A DNA stretch of 9,326 bases from Alphaproteobacteria bacterium (GTDB lineage Bacteria > Pseudomonadota > Alphaproteobacteria > UBA9219). The stretch covers positions 1 through 9,326 of the forward strand of contig JAQUUS010000047.1 of assembly GCA_028693775.1 (NCBI GenBank), read 5' to 3'. This document shows, in pieces, positions 5,904 through 9,326 of this stretch. The position numbers and the translations under genes are program-made. Under the pieces are notes generated by a model. That model did no database searches. It was given only the letters and a program-made list of their open reading frames with translations, and was not told the DNA's origin. How positions within the stretch are numbered: the stretch's first letter is position 1; each line of letters begins with the position of its first letter.

Positions 5904-7646
5904 ATGGGAAAAAACATATTTTATAAAACAAAGGAAAACGCCCCGTGCGTCATAAGCCTTTTCAGCAAACATCAAAAAGCGAACGAAGAAATACATACAA
6001 AAATTATGGCCGGGAACCTCGATCTGTCACACAAGCCGCTTTCTCCCGTTTGGGAAGACGATAACGCCGCCAAAACGCGCGCGATCCTCCCGACAGAAAT
6101 AGAGAAGCTCGCCGACAGGCTCTCGGGTCTGGGGATCGAACAGGCGCGTGTCGGGCTCGAATTTGAATTCTCGCTTCCCGAGACTCCGCCAAACGAATCC
6201 GCAACGTGGCAGAAAGCAAAAAGCCGCATCCTTTCGGACCTCGGCGCCCAAATCGATAAAGCCCCGCGCGATGAAAAAGCGGCGCTTGAAGCCAAAAGAG
6301 ATGCTGTCGCCGCTTTTAACGCGCGCGAAATCCTTATGTACGAACTTCTGGAAGACGACGCGCGCAAAAACGGATATCTGGAGCCTCTTTTTGGCTCCGG
6401 CCACGACGGGAACGGCTATTACGACGGCGAAAATATGCTTGAGCTGAAAATGGCCCATTGCGACGTACGCGCCTATCTGGAGCGAAAAGAGAAAATCCTC
6501 CGGGCGTTGTCGGAAAAAGCGGAGTCTTTCGGACTGCCTCTCTCGTCCCGGCCCAACACGCATATCAACCTCAGCTTTTGGAAAAACGGCCAAAACCTCT
6601 TTCTGCCCGATCATCCGGAATTCAGCACAACCGGCAAAGCGCTTGTCGAAGGCATGACCCGCGCTCTCTACGACTCCGTTGCCTTGATGACCAATCAGAA
6701 CGGGCTCGACACGCCGACAGACGCTTTCTGTTATTCGCCCAGCCGGGCGTCCGCCATGCGTTCCGCCTACGGAAGATACGAAATCCTTTTCGGTTGTGTC
6801 GAAAGCAAGCAGCGTCCCGACCTGATAACAACCCTTGGCCTTGCCGGAGCGCTCTACGGCTTGATCGAAACGGATCGCGCCGAAATCGCCGAAGCCCGCG
6901 TCGTAAAATCGCCCCTGATCGGGCGTCCAAAAAATAAATATAAACTTCTAACCCATGCCCTGAACGGCGCCCGGTTAAACGACGACGGGACGTTGACGTT
7001 TTCTCAGGATTATCTGTCAAACAATGCGGGCCATCTCGCCTACGAATTGGGATTGGTGCAAGCGCCCCCATCGGGCTACGAACAAATGTTGTTCATAATC
7101 AAATCGCTCTCATCCAATTACATTTTTCGCCTTCCCATCGTCAATTTTATGGACTGCATCCAAATCGACCCCGCCAAAAACAGGATTTCATGGCCGACGA
7201 CGGAACCGAACGTTTTCGTCAGCAAAACGCCTGAAAAAAACATGCACCTCTTGCCCGAAGACATGCAGGAACGCATGCGCCGGGGAGAAAAACTCTCAAC
7301 GGATGAAATGGATCCCTATGTGGCCTACGGGGACACCTATCCGTCCGCCGGGCGAACTGTCCGGATCGATGTCTCTTTGCTGAAAAAAGAAATCCGGCTG
7401 CGTGGCGTCACCGAAAAACTTGCAGTCCTTCCGGGCTACGATATGACACGAGCCGAACGATACCTGTCGTTGGGAGAAACGCGAATTAAACGTCTAAAAA
7501 CCAGCAAAGCCCTGCACAAAACCCTGAGTTCCGCCTTGATGAACGCCCTGCTCGAAGACAATCTCTCCGCCCCGGAGCCCTGCCCGACACGAAATGACAC
7601 GGCCATGCTCACCCACGAACAACTCTCCAAGCCCACTTTGCATTAA
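5904..7646 (+). CDS. Possible glutamine-synthetase-fold (amidoligase-like) protein, function unknown
   Basis: The product has 580 residues with no signal peptide or membrane helix. Several segments fall in the order expected of GS-superfamily carboxylate-amine ligases. V83-GLEFEF (E86-x-E88) resembles the first metal-binding strand. GENMLELK (E176, E180) is followed 40 residues later by NTHINLSFW (H220), as in the GS Glu...His-x-x-x-S layout. R291-YE-293 is followed by a helix (DLITTLGLAGALYGLIE, 306-322) like the R-x-E and PYLxxAAxLAAGLxGI region of GS. Residues 340-580 match nothing I know. If correct, it would form an amide bond using ATP on an unknown substrate. No partner gene is adjacent. 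The start at 5904 lacks a clear Shine-Dalgarno site, and Met35 (6006) is an alternative. The gene ends 2 bases before the convergent yejF. The coding call is strong; the fold is inference. Confidence 0.75.
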   Translation: MGKNIFYKTKENAPCVISLFSKHQKANEEIHTKIMAGNLDLSHKPLSPVWEDDNAAKTRAILPTEIEKLADRLSGLGIEQARVGLEFEFSLPETPPNESATWQKAKSRILSDLGAQIDKAPRDEKAALEAKRDAVAAFNAREILMYELLEDDARKNGYLEPLFGSGHDGNGYYDGENMLELKMAHCDVRAYLERKEKILRALSEKAESFGLPLSSRPNTHINLSFWKNGQNLFLPDHPEFSTTGKALVEGMTRALYDSVALMTNQNGLDTPTDAFCYSPSRASAMRSAYGRYEILFGCVESKQRPDLITTLGLAGALYGLIETDRAEIAEARVVKSPLIGRPKNKYKLLTHALNGARLNDDGTLTFSQDYLSNNAGHLAYELGLVQAPPSGYEQMLFIIKSLSSNYIFRLPIVNFMDCIQIDPAKNRISWPTTEPNVFVSKTPEKNMHLLPEDMQERMRRGEKLSTDEMDPYVAYGDTYPSAGRTVRIDVSLLKKEIRLRGVTEKLAVLPGYDMTRAERYLSLGETRIKRLKTSKALHKTLSSALMNALLEDNLSAPEPCPTRNDTAMLTHEQLSKPTLH

Positions 7647-7648
7647 GA

Positions 7649-9247
7649 TCAGGCGTCCAGATTCAAAGCCGCTGCCAGCAACGCCTTCGTATAAGGCTGT
7701 TTGGGCGACGAAAAGAGCTCCGAAGCGTTCCCCTGCTCGACCGCGCGCCCGGCCTGCATCACAATCACGCGATGCGCCAGCGCCCGAACGACGCGCAAAT
7801 CGTGGCTGATGAACATAAACGCAATCTTGTGCCGGCGTTGCAAACCGCGAAGCAGCTCCACGACCTGCGCCTGAACGGACATATCGAGCGCGGACGTCGG
7901 CTCGTCCAGAATAATCAGCCTCGGCTTCAAAATGAGCGCGCGAGCGACAGAAATGCGCTGTCTCTGCCCGCCCGAAAATTCATGCGGATACCGATGCCGC
8001 GTCTCCGGATCGAGTTCGACCTCCTTCATGGCCTCGACAATACGGCGCTCCCGCTCTTCCGGCGTCGCGCACAGATCGTTGATATCCAGCCCCTCGGCGA
8101 TAATATCCCCGGCCGTCATGCGCGGACTGAGGCTCCCGAACGGATCCTGAAAAACAACCTGCATCGAAGGCCGCATTGCGCGAAGCTCGGCGCGCGACAG
8201 CTCGCCCATCTCGCGCCCCATAAACGCAACGGGCCCCTCGGATTTGATAAGGCGAAGCAGCGCGAGCCCCAGAGTCGTCTTTCCCGACCCGGATTCGCCC
8301 ACAACCCCAAGCGTCTCGCCCTCGCGAATAAGCAGTGATACGCCGTCCACAGCCCTGACATAATCCGAAGGCTTCCCGAAGATCCCCTTCTTGATGGGAA
8401 AATCAACCTTGAGGGTCGCGGCATACAAAACCTCGGGCGCGTCGGGCGAAATCGGGCTCGCCTCGCCCTTGGGCTCGGCCGCAAGGAGCATCTTCGTATA
8501 AGGATGCGCCGGAGCCTCGAAAATCCGCTTGGCCGGGCCCTGTTCGACAATCTCCCCGCGCTGCATCACGCAAACCGTGTCGGCAATTTTCCGCACGATC
8601 CCCAGATCGTGCGTAATCATCAAAAGAGCCATACCCAGCCGCTTCTGCAAATCCTTCAGAAGCTTCAAAATCTGCGCCTGAATCGTCACGTCGAGCGCCG
8701 TCGTCGGCTCGTCGGCGATCAGCAAATCCGGATCGTTCGCCAAAGCCATGGCGATCATCACGCGCTGTCTCTGCCCGCCCGAAAGCTCGTGCGGATAAGC
8801 CTTGAGCCTCTTTTCCGGCTCCGGCAGAGCCACAAGGTTCAAAAGCTCGATAATCCGCGCCCGGGCCTGCACCGGGTTCATGTTTTTATGAACGAAAAGA
8901 ACCTCGCCGATCTGCTTCTCGATGGTATGGAGCGGATTGAGCGAGGTCATCGGCTCCTGAAAAATCATGCCGACGCGATTGCCGCGAATGCTTTGCAAAA
9001 CCTTCTCCGAAGCGCCGACAATCTCCTGCCCGTCAAAAGCAATGCTGCCCTCCGGATGCCGCGCATTGGGATAAGGCAAAAGCTGCAAAAGAGACAATGC
9101 GGTGACCGATTTTCCCGACCCCGACTCCCCGACGAGCGCCAGCGTCTCCCCTTTTGAAATTGAGAACGAAACGCCGCGCACAGCCTCGACCTCGCGCTCG
9201 CCCTGCCCAAAAACAACCTTCAGATTATCGACGCGAAGAAGGCTCAT
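7649..9247 (-). CDS. yejF: YejF-type peptide ABC transporter ATP-binding protein (duplicated ATPase)
   Basis: This is the cytoplasmic energy subunit of a peptide (microcin C-like) importer. Two complete ABC domains are fused in 532 residues, close to E. coli YejF. Domain 1 has Walker A GESGSGKS (40-47), Q-loop Q97, signature LSGGQ (155-159), Walker B ending IADE (177-180) and H-loop H213. Domain 2 has GESGSGKT (317-324), Q367, FSGGQ (424-428), Walker B ending LDE (447-449) and H482. Each is followed by an oligopeptide-transporter C-terminal motif (HPYTKMLLAA and QPYTKALLAA). All catalytic residues are intact. The start overlaps the yejE stop as ATGA, with AGGGAGG upstream, so the genes are translationally coupled. 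Related Dpp/Opp systems use two separate ATPases; the single fused protein behind a permease favours Yej. Confidence 0.92.
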   Translation of the reverse strand: MSLLRVDNLKVVFGQGEREVEAVRGVSFSISKGETLALVGESGSGKSVTALSLLQLLPYPNARHPEGSIAFDGQEIVGASEKVLQSIRGNRVGMIFQEPMTSLNPLHTIEKQIGEVLFVHKNMNPVQARARIIELLNLVALPEPEKRLKAYPHELSGGQRQRVMIAMALANDPDLLIADEPTTALDVTIQAQILKLLKDLQKRLGMALLMITHDLGIVRKIADTVCVMQRGEIVEQGPAKRIFEAPAHPYTKMLLAAEPKGEASPISPDAPEVLYAATLKVDFPIKKGIFGKPSDYVRAVDGVSLLIREGETLGVVGESGSGKTTLGLALLRLIKSEGPVAFMGREMGELSRAELRAMRPSMQVVFQDPFGSLSPRMTAGDIIAEGLDINDLCATPEERERRIVEAMKEVELDPETRHRYPHEFSGGQRQRISVARALILKPRLIILDEPTSALDMSVQAQVVELLRGLQRRHKIAFMFISHDLRVVRALAHRVIVMQAGRAVEQGNASELFSSPKQPYTKALLAAALNLDA

Positions 9248-9326
9248 GAGCGCCTCCCTTTCAGCTTGCGCGGATCGAACGCATCACGCACGGCCTCGCC
9301 CACAAAAATCAGCAACGTCAGCATGA
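9244..9326 (-). CDS. yejE: C-terminal end of the upstream permease, probably YejE (partial)
   Basis: The visible 26 codons encode MLTLLIFVGEAVRDAFDPRK followed by LKGRRS and the stop. FVGEAVRDAFDPRK is the standard cytoplasmic tail after the last membrane helix of DppC/OppC/YejE-type inner-membrane permeases. The stop overlaps the yejF start (ATGA), and yejF's ribosome-binding site lies inside this gene. The yejE assignment rests on this tail and on yejF being next; the rest of the gene is outside the window. Confidence 0.8.
   Translation of the reverse strand, partial: MLTLLIFVGEAVRDAFDPRKLKGRRS

Noticed and set aside
8504..9157. A 217-codon plus-strand frame opposite yejF
   Set aside because: It is antisense to a fully motif-supported ABC ATPase gene; its His/Arg/Leu-rich composition is typical of a complementary-strand shadow.
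7649..9326. A microcin or antibiotic biosynthesis cluster suggested by the YejF-type transporter
   Set aside because: Yej transporters are widespread peptide importers, and no precursor peptide or modification gene is seen nearby. The GS-like gene next to it is convergent and not in the same operon.
1..9326. Mobile element, CRISPR or tRNA-associated island
   Set aside because: No transposase, integrase, regularly spaced repeats, terminal inverted repeats or tRNA gene could be seen on either strand.

Overview
The window looks like chromosomal DNA of an alphaproteobacterium. It is moderately GC-rich. The ribosomal proteins L10 and L7/L12, the YdcH (DUF465) protein and the YejF-type transporter ATPase all read like alphaproteobacterial versions. 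I cannot name a genus. No tRNA, rRNA, CRISPR array, transposase or integrase is visible, so this looks like an ordinary chromosomal stretch with several lineage-specific orphan genes.

Layout. (1) Positions 1-1731, plus strand: the 3' part of a non-canonical Hsp70-family protein. The end of the ATPase domain is followed by an Ig-like segment, a divergent substrate-binding-like beta domain and a helical tail. (2) 1883-2305 and 2393-3112, plus strand: two uncharacterised genes. The first is a small protein with a CxxC pair. The second has an N-terminal coiled coil and a C-terminal region that weakly recalls DUF1566/Lcl-type domains. (3) 3102-4465, minus strand: rplJ-rplL, closed by a tandem hairpin and a strong intrinsic terminator, then a YdcH-family gene that probably has its own promoter. 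The usual neighbours rplKA and rpoBC are absent. The roughly 360-base gap upstream of rplJ holds several minus-strand hairpins, one with a U-tract, and is a candidate autoregulatory leader. (4) 4827-5327 (plus) and 5383-5748 (minus): two orphan genes in convergent orientation whose translation-initiation regions are nearly identical. (5) 5904-7646, plus strand: a 580-residue protein with scattered glutamine-synthetase-fold or amidoligase-like signatures. It is the most interesting unknown here. (6) 7649-9326, minus strand: the end of a yejABEF-type peptide ABC transporter operon, with complete yejF and the last codons of yejE joined by an ATGA overlap.

Most neighbouring genes do not form an obvious shared pathway. 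The functional units that can be defended are the rplJL operon (ribosomal stalk) and the yejEF pair (peptide or microcin-C-type import). The Hsp70-like protein and the GS-like protein look like accessory housekeeping or stress functions, but nothing in the sequence shows what they act on. No complete novel system could be demonstrated. The leads worth following are the GS-like enzyme, the rplJ leader, the palindrome plus T-tract in front of the 5748 gene, and the Hsp70 with its unusual client-binding half.
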